Of a stretch of DNA of 12,219 nt, positions 1 to 7,059 are shown piece by piece; positions within the stretch are counted from its first letter, which is position 1, and every line of letters starts with the position of its first letter. This DNA comes from JAJZQD01 sp021847735 (GTDB lineage Bacteria; Bacillota; Thermincolia; Thermincolales; UBA2595). A model generated the notes under the pieces. The model saw only the letters and a program-made list of their open reading frames with translations, made no database searches and was not told the origin of the DNA. The position numbers and the translations under genes are program-made. The stretch is from NCBI GenBank assembly GCA_027324025.1, contig DAHVYW010000100.1, forward strand, positions 1 to 12,219. Direction: 5' to 3'.

Positions 1-270
1 AGGACACGCCAGAGGTTCATGCATAAACTGAGATACTTTGTGGATCGTTACGGTGACTTCGGCTGCGTTGGCTGTGGTCGCTGCCTGGAAAAATGTCCTG
101 TCAACCTCGATATAGCTCAAATCATAAGTGAACTCGTTCAGCTAAAGCTGAACATCGAAACTTCAGTGGGGGACTCTACCCCCACTGAAGCAGAAAAGTG
201 GAAACTCCCCCTTAATAGAAGGTGGAGTCTTGGAATTGGGATAAAGGGTCTGCCCAAAAAGCAAATTTAG
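1..270 (+). CDS. [4Fe-4S] cluster protein, C-terminal part (AsrA/HydB-like), 5'-truncated by the window edge
   Basis: The frame is open from base 1, so this is the tail of a longer gene; the first ATG at 19 is internal. The visible part begins RTRQRFMHKLRYF and then has a ferredoxin-type cluster motif, CVGCGRCLEKCP, with C-x2-C-x2-C-x3-C-P spacing. A preceding basic RxRQR-MHK stretch followed by this motif is typical of the C-terminal end of iron-sulfur subunits such as anaerobic sulfite reductase subunit A and the sulfhydrogenase beta subunit, which pass electrons from a flavoprotein partner. After about residue 45 (SELVQLKLN) the sequence no longer resembles a family I know. This tail is encoded by DNA that forms two perfect or near-perfect hairpins, so the original C-terminus may have been replaced or extended. 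The TAG stop lies at the inner edge of a terminator hairpin. The family is fairly sure; the exact subunit is not. Confidence 0.75.
   Translation, partial: RTRQRFMHKLRYFVDRYGDFGCVGCGRCLEKCPVNLDIAQIISELVQLKLNIETSVGDSTPTEAEKWKLPLNRRWSLGIGIKGLPKKQI
161..190. repeat. Perfect 12-bp inverted repeat inside the end of the iron-sulfur gene
   Basis: CTTCAGTGGGGG at 161-172 is the exact reverse complement of CCCCCACTGAAG at 179-190, separated by the 6-base loop ACTCTA. It lies in frame within the upstream gene and encodes roughly TSVGDSTPTEA. There is no T-run after it on either strand, so it is not an obvious terminator. It may be a repetitive palindromic element or part of a transposon end. Confidence 0.8.
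204..228. repeat. Second hairpin in the same gene tail (10-bp stem, one mismatch)
   Basis: ACTCCCCCTT at 204-213 pairs with AAGGTGGAGT at 219-228 with a single C/T mismatch and a 5-base loop, AATAG. It lies 13 bases after the first hairpin and 14 bases before the terminator stem. Together these make an unusually dense run of structure for coding DNA. Confidence 0.65.
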
Positions 271-284
271 GGCAGACCCTTTTC
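243..284. terminator. Bidirectional Rho-independent terminator between converging genes
   Basis: AAAGGGTCTGCCC at 243-255 pairs perfectly with GGGCAGACCCTTT at 270-282 (13 bp, loop 14 bases). The plus strand continues into TTTT-CC, and the minus strand ends in CCCTTTA. It therefore can stop the iron-sulfur gene from the left and the L,D-transpeptidase gene from the right. The first arm and loop are still coding sequence: the TAG stop occupies 268-270, so the upstream gene ends inside its own terminator. Confidence 0.85.
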
Positions 285-334
285 CTATTTCTCCCCAAAG
301 CTTGAAGGAATATACCTGCCCCTTCCTTGCGCTA

Positions 335-868
335 TCATCTCTTTGGTATTTTAAGCTGCCGGCCCACCTGTAAATTATCGGGGTTGTCAATATTATTGAA
401 GGCTGCCAGTTCGTTAACCGGAATCCCCAACTCCTGGGAAATTTTCCACAGGGTATCACCTGGTTTTACTGTATATATGGAAAAATCGGTGCCCATACCC
501 GGTGAAGACTGGTCAATTACAACAGTGGTGCCAACCCGGACCTGATTGAACAGTTCCTCAACATCCTGGTTATACATCCGGATACACCCGTTGGAAATTG
601 CCCTTCCGATAGAGTCAGGCTGAAATGTACCGTGAATTCCGTAAGGGCCGTCAGGTATATCCAGGCCCATCCACCTTGTACCCAGAACCCCGCCAGGATT
701 AACTGCTTTGTTGGCTATATGGTATGTACCGGTGGGGGTGGGTGTCTCTGGCTTTCCCACGGCGATGGGATAAGCTTTAGCCGCCCGCTGCCCCCTGACA
801 AAATACAATTGACGGTCATAGGTGTAGATTTGAATTTTGTTTTGGGAATAAACATTGTCGCCGTCCAT
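335..868 (-). CDS. L,D-transpeptidase (YkuD family) with C-terminal LysM domain
   Basis: 177 aa. The YkuD catalytic domain spans about residues 10-120 and contains the diagnostic signature: H79-G80, then S92-x2-C95-x-R97 (HGTFQP...SNGCIRM), with C95 the acyl-enzyme nucleophile. Residues about 131-176 form one LysM peptidoglycan-binding repeat (YTVKPGDTLWKISQELGIP...LQVGRQLKIP). Such enzymes make 3-3 cross-links between meso-diaminopimelate residues in peptidoglycan; the Bacillus homologues are linked to the spore envelope. There is no signal peptide or membrane segment. Here LysM follows the catalytic domain, the reverse of the YkuD order. The ATG at 866-868 is supported by AAGGAGG (complement of 874-880) at ideal spacing. 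The gene diverges from cphB and converges on the terminator at 243-284. The biochemical class is sure; the physiological role is inferred. Confidence 0.92.
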   Translation of the reverse strand: MDGDNVYSQNKIQIYTYDRQLYFVRGQRAAKAYPIAVGKPETPTPTGTYHIANKAVNPGGVLGTRWMGLDIPDGPYGIHGTFQPDSIGRAISNGCIRMYNQDVEELFNQVRVGTTVVIDQSSPGMGTDFSIYTVKPGDTLWKISQELGIPVNELAAFNNIDNPDNLQVGRQLKIPKR

Positions 869-903
869 AATAACCTCCTTTACCCTGTGAACTGTTCTCT
901 TAC

Positions 904-909
904 ATTATA
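904..909 (-). promoter_or_regulatory. Candidate -10 element for the L,D-transpeptidase gene
   Basis: On the minus strand the bases read CATATAATG, a perfect TATAAT lying 24 bases before the ribosome binding site of the transpeptidase gene. At 16-18 bases upstream there is only a poor sigma-A -35 (about ATACGA). The CATATAAT form also resembles -10 elements of sporulation sigma factors (E/K type), but the sequence alone cannot decide. Confidence 0.35.
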
Positions 910-986
910 TGCAGCTGCCGACAAATTCGTATAACAAATGGTAAAAAAGGGCAAAATATCGCTGATTGATTAATGCGGAGGAAAAG

Positions 987-1826
987 ATGGGAAATAAGGT
1001 GCAGGGTACGTTATTAATTATCGGCGGGGCTGAGGATAAAACCGGTAAATGCGAGATTCTAAGAAGGTTTGCAGAAGTTTCCGGGGGCGGAGATGCCATT
1101 GTTATCATAATAACCACTGCCTCCCTGGAACCGGATCAAGTCGGCCGGGAATATACGGAAGTCTTTAAAAACCTGGGTGTAGGATATATTGAAGTACTGA
1201 ATCTGGATTCCCGAAAAAGGGCCAACCACTCGTACATGACACGTCTATTGGAAAAAGCCACCGGAATATTTTTTACCGGGGGTGACCAGTTGAGGATAAC
1301 CACTACCCTTGGTGGTACGGTGGCTAACGAGGGTTTGCGAAAGGCTTATCTGAGAGGTGCCTTAATAGCCGGGACCAGCGCCGGCGCTTCTATGATGAGC
1401 AATACTATGATTGTGGAAGGAGACAGTGAGCAGGCCCCAAAACTTAACACAATAAAGCTGGCCCCCGGTTTAGGGTTGCTGGAGGATGTTGTAATTGACC
1501 AGCACTTTGCCCAGCGGGGAAGGACCGGGCGGTTATTATCCGCTGTGGCCCACAATCCTTATATCCTTGGTATGGGAATTGATGAGGATACCGCGGTACT
1601 GGTTTATCCCGATGCCAGGCTGGAGATAATCGGTTCCCAAACCGTTACGTTTATAGACGGGAGACAGGTGGCGTTTTCAAATGTTTCGGAGCTTACACCG
1701 GGACAGCCGCTGGCCATTGAACAAGCTGTTTTACATGTACTTCCCAAGGGTTTTGGCTTTGACTTAACAACCAGACTGCCCTTCAAAACGGAGACTGCGA
1801 AAGGAGAAAAAAATGAAGATCGTTGA
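987..1826 (+). CDS. cphB: Cyanophycinase (peptidase family S51)
   Basis: 279 aa from the chosen ATG. Cyanophycinase cleaves the storage polymer cyanophycin (multi-L-arginyl-poly-L-aspartate) in the cytoplasm to beta-Asp-Arg dipeptides. The S51 fold is shown by the N-terminal LLIIGGAEDKTG, the FTGGDQ loop at residues 96-101, and the nucleophile elbow GTSAGAS with S131. A downstream DQHF supplies H173 and GIDEDTA supplies E200, in the positions expected of the catalytic residues. An upstream TTG (966) is in frame, but ATG 987 has GGAGG at 977-981 with a 5-base gap, so it is preferred. The length fits the family (about 270-290 aa). The gene overlaps cphA by 14 bases, which suggests translational coupling of polymer breakdown with synthesis. 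Confidence 0.95.
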   Translation: MGNKVQGTLLIIGGAEDKTGKCEILRRFAEVSGGGDAIVIIITTASLEPDQVGREYTEVFKNLGVGYIEVLNLDSRKRANHSYMTRLLEKATGIFFTGGDQLRITTTLGGTVANEGLRKAYLRGALIAGTSAGASMMSNTMIVEGDSEQAPKLNTIKLAPGLGLLEDVVIDQHFAQRGRTGRLLSAVAHNPYILGMGIDEDTAVLVYPDARLEIIGSQTVTFIDGRQVAFSNVSELTPGQPLAIEQAVLHVLPKGFGFDLTTRLPFKTETAKGEKNEDR

Positions 1827-4473
1827 ACTCAGGCCGATAGAAGGAGCAAATATATACTCCTATAGGCCGGTTGTTAAACTGAAAATTGACCTTGGCAGGT
1901 TTGCCGGGGTTACAACCGATAAGTTTTCCGGTTTTGCGGAAAACTTGGTTGGTCACATTCCTTCTTTAAAGGATCATTACTGTTCCGTTGGCAGACCGGG
2001 AGGATTTGTAGAAAGACTGAATGAGGGGACTTACGTCGGGCATGTCATTGAACATGTTGCCCTTGAACTGCAGCACCTAGCCGGTTTTAACGTGGTTTAC
2101 GGCAAAACCGTCCGGGCCGAGACCCCGGGGACCTACTGGGTAGTAACAGAATGTGAGTCAAAGGAAGGTGGAATCCAAGCCCTTCGATGCGCATTTGAAA
2201 TTGTTGGTTCACTGTTGGAAAACAGGCAGATAGATGTGGAAAAAGAGATAGCCGGGATACGTGAGATTGCCGCCAGGTACAGCCTGGGGCCAAGCACGGG
2301 GGCAATAGCCGGGGAGGCCCTGAAAAGGGGCATCCCGGTAATGCGACTGGGAGAAGGCAGTATTCTTCAACTTGGTTACGGTAAGTACCAGCAAAAGGTG
2401 GAAGCCACTATCACCGGCAGGACGAAGTGTATAGGCGTTGATATTGCCTGCGACAAGGTCCTGGTAAAACAACTGTTAACGGAGTCGGGTATTCCAGTAC
2501 CCTGGGGAGGTATTGCCAGGACAGAAAAAGAAGCCCTTGAAATAGCTGCCCGGATAGGGGATGCTATTGTAATAAAGCCCTTTGACGGCAATCAGGGAAA
2601 GGGGGTAGCGCTAAACCTTACCACCGGGAAGGAAATATCCCGTGCCCTTCAAGTTGCTCTCAGTAACAGTCCCAAAGCCATAGTGGAGAAATATGTCCAA
2701 GGGAAAAACTACAGAATAACGATAGTCGGGGATCGGGTTGTAGCGGCATCGGAGCGCATCCCCGCTTTTGTAGTAGGTGACGGTTGTCATTCTGTTAAGC
2801 AACTGGTTGACATTGTTAATTCCGACCCTTTAAGGGGTGAAGGCCATGAAAAGCCTCTCACAAAAATCAAAATTGATCCTATAGTAATTATGGTTTTGGC
2901 AAAGAAAGGCTTGTCGCCGGAATCGATCCCAGGTAAAGGTGAAATCGTCTATCTCCGGGAAAATGCCAACATCAGCACGGGGGGAATTGCAGTAGACGTT
3001 ACTGGTCAGGTCCACCCGGAAACAATTCAGATGGTACTTAGGGCTGTACGCTTAGTAGGGTTAGATGTGGCAGGAGTGGATTTGGTTGCGGCGGAAATTG
3101 AGAGGCCGTTAAGTCCTGAAAACGGCGCCATAATCGAAGTAAATGCGGCACCTGGAATTCGGATGCACCATTATCCTGCTAAAGGAAAAGCCAGGAATGT
3201 TGCCGGGGCGATTGTGGAAATGTTGTTTCCGCCGGGGTCTAAGTCCAGAATTCCTATTGTTTCTGTAACAGGGACCAACGGAAAGACTACTGTAACCCGG
3301 ATTATCAGCCACATACTTCAAGGCACCGGTTGTACAGTTGGGACAACTACCACAGACGGTATTTACATTAACCGCCACAGAATAGTCAGTGGTGATATGG
3401 CAGGTCCCCGGAGCGCCCAGGTTATTCTAAGGGACCCTTCTGTGGAAGTTGCTGTTTTTGAAACTGCCCGGGGTGGAATTCTCAGGTCAGGTCTGGGTTA
3501 TGAATACAGCAATGTAGGCATAATTACCAACATAAGCAATGACCACCTGGGTCTCGACGGGATTGAGACAATGGAAGATATGGCGTATGTTAAGGCAGTG
3601 GTGGCTGAAGCTGTTCACAAAAACGGTGTAACAGTCCTTAATGCCGATGATATGTACGTTGCTCTCATAGCCAAGAGGGTGAAATCCGACGTTATATATT
3701 TTAGTATGGCATCAGACAACATCACTGTTCGTCGGCACCTGGGGGTAGGCGGAACTGCTGTTTTTGTAAAAAACGCTTCAATTGTGGTCGCCCGGGGTGC
3801 AAAAACACAAAAGGTTTTGCCTGTTAAACACATTCCCTGCACCTTTGGGGGTCTTGCCCAGCATAATGTGCAGAATACCCTGGCCGCAGTCGCGGGCTGT
3901 GTCGCTTTGGGAACAGAGCTTGAATTTATCAGAGAGGGATTACTTGGTTTTTATTCCGACGAGGATTACAATCCCGGAAGGTTCAATATTTTTGAAATTG
4001 GCAATTTCCGGGTTGTCCTTGATTATGGACACAACGAAGAAGGGTTTGCCAACACCTTACTGACCGTAAAGAAGTTAAAGCCGAAAAGAATTATCGGAGT
4101 GATAGGTATGCCGGGAGACAGGAAAAACGAGGATATAATAATGGTCAGCAAGGTAGCCGCACGAAACTGTGACTTTATCATCATTAAAGAGGATAAGGAC
4201 CTGCGGGAAAGAGAGTCTGGGGAGGTTGCCGGTGTAATGAAAAAGGCCGTCCTGGAAACCGGGTTCAGCGAGAATCAACTTGACACAGTACTTTCCGAAA
4301 CATCTGCTGTCAAGAAGGGATTGGATATGGCCGCCGACGGCGACTTGGTCGTAATATTTTATGAAAAACTGGAACCGGTGTTAAACCTGCTGCGGGAAAT
4401 GCGCCGGGTTGTATTTCCTGCCAAGGGGGAAGAAGGAGAAAACCTTGAACTGGTCTGCCGGAATATAGGATAA
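1813..4473 (+). CDS. cphA: Cyanophycin synthetase
   Basis: 886 aa, full length for CphA1. It builds cyanophycin by ATP-dependent addition of aspartate to the backbone and arginine to each side chain. Three regions are visible. The N-terminal domain (about 1-160) contains H77-V-I-E80-H81, matching the HxxEH site of the primer-generating metallopeptidase centre described in some CphA enzymes. The ATP-grasp domain (about 210-475) has the KPFDGNQGKGV loop at 255-265 and metal ligands E442 and N444 in EVNAAPG. The Mur-ligase-like domain (about 485-860) has the P-loop GTNGKTT at 487-493, NPGRF at 720-724 and DYGHN at 737-741. ATG 1813 is preceded by AAGGAG at 1801-1806. No terminator is evident in the 94 bases before ispE. 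All the motifs I looked for are intact, so it is probably active. Confidence 0.97.
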   Translation: MKIVELRPIEGANIYSYRPVVKLKIDLGRFAGVTTDKFSGFAENLVGHIPSLKDHYCSVGRPGGFVERLNEGTYVGHVIEHVALELQHLAGFNVVYGKTVRAETPGTYWVVTECESKEGGIQALRCAFEIVGSLLENRQIDVEKEIAGIREIAARYSLGPSTGAIAGEALKRGIPVMRLGEGSILQLGYGKYQQKVEATITGRTKCIGVDIACDKVLVKQLLTESGIPVPWGGIARTEKEALEIAARIGDAIVIKPFDGNQGKGVALNLTTGKEISRALQVALSNSPKAIVEKYVQGKNYRITIVGDRVVAASERIPAFVVGDGCHSVKQLVDIVNSDPLRGEGHEKPLTKIKIDPIVIMVLAKKGLSPESIPGKGEIVYLRENANISTGGIAVDVTGQVHPETIQMVLRAVRLVGLDVAGVDLVAAEIERPLSPENGAIIEVNAAPGIRMHHYPAKGKARNVAGAIVEMLFPPGSKSRIPIVSVTGTNGKTTVTRIISHILQGTGCTVGTTTTDGIYINRHRIVSGDMAGPRSAQVILRDPSVEVAVFETARGGILRSGLGYEYSNVGIITNISNDHLGLDGIETMEDMAYVKAVVAEAVHKNGVTVLNADDMYVALIAKRVKSDVIYFSMASDNITVRRHLGVGGTAVFVKNASIVVARGAKTQKVLPVKHIPCTFGGLAQHNVQNTLAAVAGCVALGTELEFIREGLLGFYSDEDYNPGRFNIFEIGNFRVVLDYGHNEEGFANTLLTVKKLKPKRIIGVIGMPGDRKNEDIIMVSKVAARNCDFIIIKEDKDLRERESGEVAGVMKKAVLETGFSENQLDTVLSETSAVKKGLDMAADGDLVVIFYEKLEPVLNLLREMRRVVFPAKGEEGENLELVCRNIG

Positions 4474-4567
4474 ACTTCGGAACAGCTTGCCATAATTACT
4501 TCAAATTGAAGGAATTTCCCCGGTAATATCAAAAATTAATTAGTAAGTCAAAAAAAGGGGGGTTCCG

Positions 4568-5458
4568 GTGAAAAAGCTTAAGGTGAAAGCCCGGGCAAAA
4601 ATAAATCTGACTTTAGACGTACTGGGGAAAAGACCAGACGGTTACCATGAAGTGGAAATGGTAATGCAGACAATAGAATTACATGACCTTTTGCTTCTCG
4701 AAGAAGCTGACAGGGGAGTTGTCGTCACCACCAGCAACCCGCTTCTAGCCGCCGGGGAATCTAATATCGCTTACAAGGCAGCCAGGCTGGTAATGGATGC
4801 GTTAGGGGTTGAGAAGGGGATCAGGATTCACATCATCAAAAATATTCCTGTAGCAGCCGGGTTGGCCGGAGGGTCTACTGACGCGGCAGCAGTGCTAAAG
4901 GGCTTAAACAGTCTTTGGGACCTAGGCCTTAGCAAAGATGAGGCTGAAAAAATGGGGGCCTCAATAGGGTCTGATGTACCTTTTTGTGTAAGGGGAGGTA
5001 CGGCCCTTGCCAGAGGCAGGGGTGAAATCCTGTCAAACCTGCCCGATGCACCGGAAATGTGGCTGGTGTTGGCCAAGCCCCCGCTAGAGGTTTCCACCGC
5101 TGAAGTATATCAGAATTTTGACCCAGCACGGGTTAAAAGGCGGCCTGATACAAAACATATGTTGGAATCAATACATAACGGAAATAAGGCGGAAGTAATT
5201 GAAAACCTGGCCAATGTTCTTGAGACAGTTACATTTACCAGGTACCCTGAAGTGCTTCAGCTCAAACGGGTAATGGAAGAATCCGGGCTGCGCCGGACCC
5301 TCATGTCAGGCAGCGGGCCGACGGTATTTGGCGTCGCAGACAGCCGGGCCGCGGCCGAAGGGACTGCCAGGCGGCTTCGGGATAAACTGCCGGGAATGTT
5401 TGTTGCGGTCTCCCGGACATGGCCGACCGAGTGGCAGGAATTTCAAGGAAAGGGATAG
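4568..5458 (+). CDS. ispE: 4-diphosphocytidyl-2-C-methyl-D-erythritol kinase
   Basis: 296 aa. This GHMP-family kinase phosphorylates CDP-methylerythritol, the fourth step of the MEP pathway to isopentenyl diphosphate, in the cytoplasm. Evidence: N-terminal ARAKINLTLDVLGKRPDGYHE with the conserved K11; the ATP-binding glycine-rich motif PVAAGLAGGSTDAAAVL starting near residue 94; the catalytic aspartate D136 in GSDVPFC; and the C-terminal LMSGSGPTVFG motif. The start is GTG, with GGGGGG (4557-4562) five bases upstream and no good alternative. It is followed 82 bases later by a GntR regulator on the same strand. The TAG stop (5456-5458) lies inside a sigma-H-like promoter match for that gene. 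Confidence 0.96.
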   Translation: MKKLKVKARAKINLTLDVLGKRPDGYHEVEMVMQTIELHDLLLLEEADRGVVVTTSNPLLAAGESNIAYKAARLVMDALGVEKGIRIHIIKNIPVAAGLAGGSTDAAAVLKGLNSLWDLGLSKDEAEKMGASIGSDVPFCVRGGTALARGRGEILSNLPDAPEMWLVLAKPPLEVSTAEVYQNFDPARVKRRPDTKHMLESIHNGNKAEVIENLANVLETVTFTRYPEVLQLKRVMEESGLRRTLMSGSGPTVFGVADSRAAAEGTARRLRDKLPGMFVAVSRTWPTEWQEFQGKG

Positions 5459-5463
5459 AATAG
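5434..5463 (+). promoter_or_regulatory. Sigma-H-like promoter candidate overlapping the ispE stop codon
   Basis: GCAGGAATT at 5434-5442 fits the -35 consensus RNAGGAWWW fully. ATAGAATAG at 5455-5463 fits the -10 consensus RNNGAATWW except for the last base. The spacer is 12 bases, one longer than in the two stronger examples in this window. It would start transcription about 70 bases before the GntR gene. The -35 is within ispE coding sequence, so chance is possible. Confidence 0.35.
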
Positions 5464-5475
5464 TCTATATATCAG

Positions 5476-5493
5476 GCAGCCTTTGCAGGCTGC
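5476..5493 (+). other. Small hairpin in the ispE-gntR leader
   Basis: GCAGCC at 5476-5481 pairs with GGCTGC at 5488-5493 across a 6-base loop. No T-run follows, so a terminator is unlikely. It would lie at the start of a transcript from the sigma-H-like site, and its function is unknown. Confidence 0.35.
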
Positions 5494-5540
5494 GGTGGGG
5501 TATTTTGCTAAACTCTACAACCGCTGAAAGGAAGAGAGAG

Positions 5541-6230
5541 ATGGAGAGAAGGTTGGTTCCGGTTACTTTGGATAATTACAAGCCGTTGCGAGAAATTGTA
5601 TTTGAATCATTGCGGGAAGCTATCCTCAACGCGATGCTCAAACCCGGTGAGCGCCTAATGGAGATTCAGCTTGCTGAAGAAATGGGGGTTAGCCGTACTC
5701 CGGTAAGAGAAGCCATACGTAAGCTGGAGCTGGAGGGGTTTGTGGTCATGATTCCCCGCAAAGGTGCGTATGTGGCCGGTATTTCCGTGAAGGACATTGC
5801 CGATGTTTTTGAGATCAGAACTGCGCTTGAGAGCCTTGCAGCCGGATTGGCTGCTGAAAGAATAACTGAGGAAGAACTAGAACAACTGGAAAGAATTTTG
5901 GTCAAAATAGGAGAATGTGTGACAAACAAAGACCTGGAACAGATAATCGAGATAGACACGGAGTTCCATGACGTTCTTTTTAAAGCCAGCCGCAACGAAA
6001 GACTGGTTCAAATTGTCAGTAATCTGCGTGAACAGATTCAGCGGTTCCGGACAGCTTCACTGGCAACTCCCGGGCGAATGAAATATGCCTTCGAAGAACA
6101 TAAAAAGATAGTCGAAGCAGTATCCGAAAGAAATGTGGAATTAGCCCAGACCTTGGCCAGGGAACACATTGAAAACGCCGAGAACAGCATGCTCGAAGTG
6201 TTGAACGAAGGTAAGGAACTGCAGAAATAG
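5541..6230 (+). CDS. GntR-family transcriptional regulator (FadR/FCD subfamily)
   Basis: 229 aa from ATG 5541, which has AAAGGAAG upstream; an in-frame opening back to 5328 overlaps ispE and has no RBS. The winged-helix DNA-binding domain covers about residues 13-80 (LREIVFESLREAIL...LAEEMGVSRTPVREAIRKLELEGFV...RKGAYVAG), a textbook GntR signature. The all-helical FCD effector domain covers about 85-220 and keeps the usual metal/ligand residues D139 and H143 (EIDTEFH), H187 (EEHKK) and H209 (REH). FCD regulators usually sense small organic acids or sugar acids; the ligand here cannot be read from the sequence. The gene is followed after 31 bases by a nucleotidyltransferase gene, probably in one operon. 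Confidence 0.93.
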   Translation: MERRLVPVTLDNYKPLREIVFESLREAILNAMLKPGERLMEIQLAEEMGVSRTPVREAIRKLELEGFVVMIPRKGAYVAGISVKDIADVFEIRTALESLAAGLAAERITEEELEQLERILVKIGECVTNKDLEQIIEIDTEFHDVLFKASRNERLVQIVSNLREQIQRFRTASLATPGRMKYAFEEHKKIVEAVSERNVELAQTLAREHIENAENSMLEVLNEGKELQK

Positions 6231-6261
6231 ATTTTTAACCTAAACAAAGGGGAAGGAATCA

Positions 6262-7017
6262 ATGTTTGATGCTATTGTTATTGCCGGAAGCCCAAATTCC
6301 GGCCCGCTGCGCGAATGCAGTAATGAGGCCTATGAGGCAATGATTAGAATAGGGGAAAAGCCCATGATAAGATATGTTGTAGACGCTTTGTTTGAGTCAA
6401 AGCTTGTCAATAACATCGCAATATCAGGGCCAAAGGAACTAAAAGATGAATTTCCTGAAGAAACCGTGAAGGTGGCCGGACTCGAAGGAACAGTTATCGG
6501 AAACGCCAGAAAGGCGCTGGACCTCGTTGATACTACCAAACCTGTGATAATAGCCACGTGTGATATTCCATTGCTCACCGCAAAAGCGGTTCGGGACTTC
6601 GTACAATTAAGCCAGGAAGAAGACGTGGACTTTTTTTATCCAATAGTGTCAATGGATGAGGTTCGGCGGCAATTTCCCGAAATTAAAAGAACATCGGTTA
6701 AGTTAGAGGAAGGCACCTTTACCGGGGGCAATCTCTTTATTGTAAACCCGGAAGCGGTCCCCAGAAGCGCTGCCAAGGCCCAGGAATTTGTCAATTTCAG
6801 AAAAAGCCCGGTTAAATTATGCCAGCTCCTGGGGTTAAGGTTCGTCTTAAAACTATTGTTTAGTCACCTGACGATTCCCGAGTTGGAAAAAAAGGTGTCT
6901 GAAGTATTGGATATAAAAGTAAAAGCGGTAGTCACGATGTTCCCCGAAATTGGGATTGATGTTGACAAACCGAGTGATTATTCAATAGTTTCCGACTACC
7001 TGGGAAAACCCGCTTAG
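6262..7017 (+). CDS. MobA/NTP_transf_3-like nucleotidyltransferase, substrate unknown
   Basis: 251 aa. The opening strand FDAIVIAGS, the KPMIRYVVDAL segment (residues 33-43) and the TCDIPLLT motif (99-106, with D101 a likely metal ligand) mark a GT-A-fold nucleotidyltransferase. GIDVDKPSDY near 231-240 matches the C-terminal 'D-x-D-P-D' region of MobA- and GlmU-type enzymes. The nucleotide-binding signature normally reading LAGG-x-S-x-RMG-x-DK is degenerate here (IAGSPNSGPL...), and a segment around 185-225 is unlike MobA. It is therefore not a normal molybdopterin guanylyltransferase. ATG 6262 follows AAAGGGGAAGG. It sits directly downstream of the GntR gene, and its stop codon lies within the loop of the terminator at 7005-7029. 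Family level is fairly sure; function is unassigned. Confidence 0.85.
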   Translation: MFDAIVIAGSPNSGPLRECSNEAYEAMIRIGEKPMIRYVVDALFESKLVNNIAISGPKELKDEFPEETVKVAGLEGTVIGNARKALDLVDTTKPVIIATCDIPLLTAKAVRDFVQLSQEEDVDFFYPIVSMDEVRRQFPEIKRTSVKLEEGTFTGGNLFIVNPEAVPRSAAKAQEFVNFRKSPVKLCQLLGLRFVLKLLFSHLTIPELEKKVSEVLDIKVKAVVTMFPEIGIDVDKPSDYSIVSDYLGKPA

Positions 7018-7029
7018 TTCGGGTTTTTT
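7005..7029 (+). terminator. Rho-independent terminator with the stop codon in its loop
   Basis: AAAACCCG (7005-7012) pairs with CGGGTTTT (7020-7027), with a 7-base loop CTTAGTT and a T6 run at 7024-7029. The loop contains the TAG stop (7015-7017) of the nucleotidyltransferase gene. The stem is short and only half G/C, so termination may be partial. Confidence 0.65.
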
Positions 7030-7059
7030 CTTTCCGCTAATTTTGGGAAGGGTGATTAT

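Noticed and set aside
966..986. TTG 966 as the cphB start
   Set aside because: It lacks an RBS, and the GGAGG at 977-981 is ideally placed for ATG 987.
4508..4536. A further sigma-H -35 match (GAAGGAATT) upstream of ispE
   Set aside because: At the proper distance the -10 reads ATCAAAAAT and lacks GAAT, so only half of the promoter is present.
5328..5540. N-terminal extension of the GntR regulator overlapping ispE
   Set aside because: The extension has no family similarity, lies in another frame of ispE, and ATG 5541 has a good RBS and begins just before the winged-helix domain.
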